The notes below the pieces were generated by a model. The model ran no database searches and was not told the origin of the DNA. It saw only the letters and a list, made by a program, of their open reading frames with translations. This document shows positions 7,338 to 7,392 of a stretch of DNA of 7,392 bases, in pieces. Source of the DNA: an uncultured Lachnospiraceae bacterium (GTDB lineage: Bacteria; Bacillota; Clostridia; Lachnospirales; Lachnospiraceae); contig CAJUSS010000159.1 of assembly GCA_910588895.1 (NCBI GenBank), forward strand, positions 1-7,392, in the 5' to 3' direction. Each line of letters opens with the position of its first letter. Position 1 is the first letter of the stretch. A program made the translations under genes and the position numbers.

Positions 7338-7392
7338 TCATCCCACACCGCCAAAACGGCGATCCTGCAGTATAATAAGAGAGAACGCCGTT
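7338..7392 (-). CDS. uppS: C-terminal end of undecaprenyl diphosphate synthase (isoprenyl transferase), partial
   Basis: Only the last 17 full codons and the TGA stop (7340-7338) are in the window. The encoded tail ends DRRFGGVG. The RRFGG ending is the hallmark C-terminus of cis-prenyltransferases of the UppS family, which condense IPP onto farnesyl diphosphate to make the C55 lipid carrier for peptidoglycan and other wall polymers. Position supports it: uppS directly precedes cdsA in Bacillus and Clostridia. The residues before the motif (AFSLIILQ) are more hydrophobic than I would expect, where the family usually has a pattern like A-L-x-x-F-x-x-R. The identification therefore rests on the final motif and gene order. 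Confidence 0.72.
   Translation of the reverse strand, partial: TAFSLIILQDRRFGGVG

Larger units (their letters stand above)
1..7392 (-). other. Probable single operon uppS-cdsA-dxr-rseP-ispG-polC
   Basis: All six genes are on the minus strand, with gaps of 22, 148, 1, 78 and 161 nt. I looked in each gap for a GC-rich stem followed by a T run and for a spaced -35/-10 pair and found none that convinces. The gaps beside dxr and polC could still hold a weak internal promoter. The inference of co-transcription comes from orientation, spacing and the known conservation of this order. Confidence 0.7.

Noticed and set aside
7316..7354. Thirteen-residue N-terminal extension of CdsA from an in-frame TTG
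   Set aside because: The extension contains the AGGAGG that serves the downstream ATG and overlaps the uppS tail, and CdsA proteins normally begin shortly before the first membrane helix.

Overview
The window is one tightly packed run of genes, all on the minus strand, with no RNA gene, mobile element, CRISPR array or long non-coding stretch. In transcription order (high to low coordinates) it holds the tail of uppS (undecaprenyl diphosphate synthase), cdsA (CDP-diacylglycerol synthase), dxr (DXP reductoisomerase), rseP (site-2 intramembrane metalloprotease), ispG (HMBPP synthase), and the first 930 codons of polC (replicative DNA polymerase III alpha, Gram-positive type). The polC gene runs off the low-coordinate edge and uppS off the high-coordinate edge.

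PolC, a replicase with an in-built proofreading exonuclease, points to a Firmicute. The order uppS-cdsA-dxr-rseP-ispG-polC is the form I know from Clostridia; Bacillus has proS between the protease and polC and no ispG there. The fairly GC-rich sequence and the alanine-rich linker in PolC fit a higher-GC gut Clostridia, perhaps Lachnospiraceae, but genus cannot be fixed from this window.

Layout: 7392-7338 uppS tail; 22 nt gap; 7315-6515 cdsA; 148 nt gap; 6366-5218 dxr; 1 nt gap; 5216-4113 rseP (TTG start); 78 nt gap; 4034-2952 ispG; 161 nt gap; 2790-1 polC. I see no convincing rho-independent terminator or sigma-A promoter in any gap, so a single transcript entering from beyond position 7392 is the simplest reading.

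How they work together: Dxr and IspG are an early and a late enzyme of the MEP pathway, which makes IPP and DMAPP. UppS elongates these to undecaprenyl diphosphate, the lipid carrier for wall synthesis. CdsA makes the CDP-diacylglycerol precursor of membrane phospholipids. RseP is a membrane protease that cuts anti-sigma factors and other membrane-embedded substrates. PolC copies the chromosome. The cluster therefore joins envelope precursor supply, envelope stress proteolysis and replication.

This is a conserved housekeeping region and I found no convincing new system. The items worth a second look are small: a 35-codon ORF between ispG and polC, an expanded low-complexity linker in PolC, a TTG start coupled to the dxr stop in rseP, and a short ORF overlapping the dxr start.
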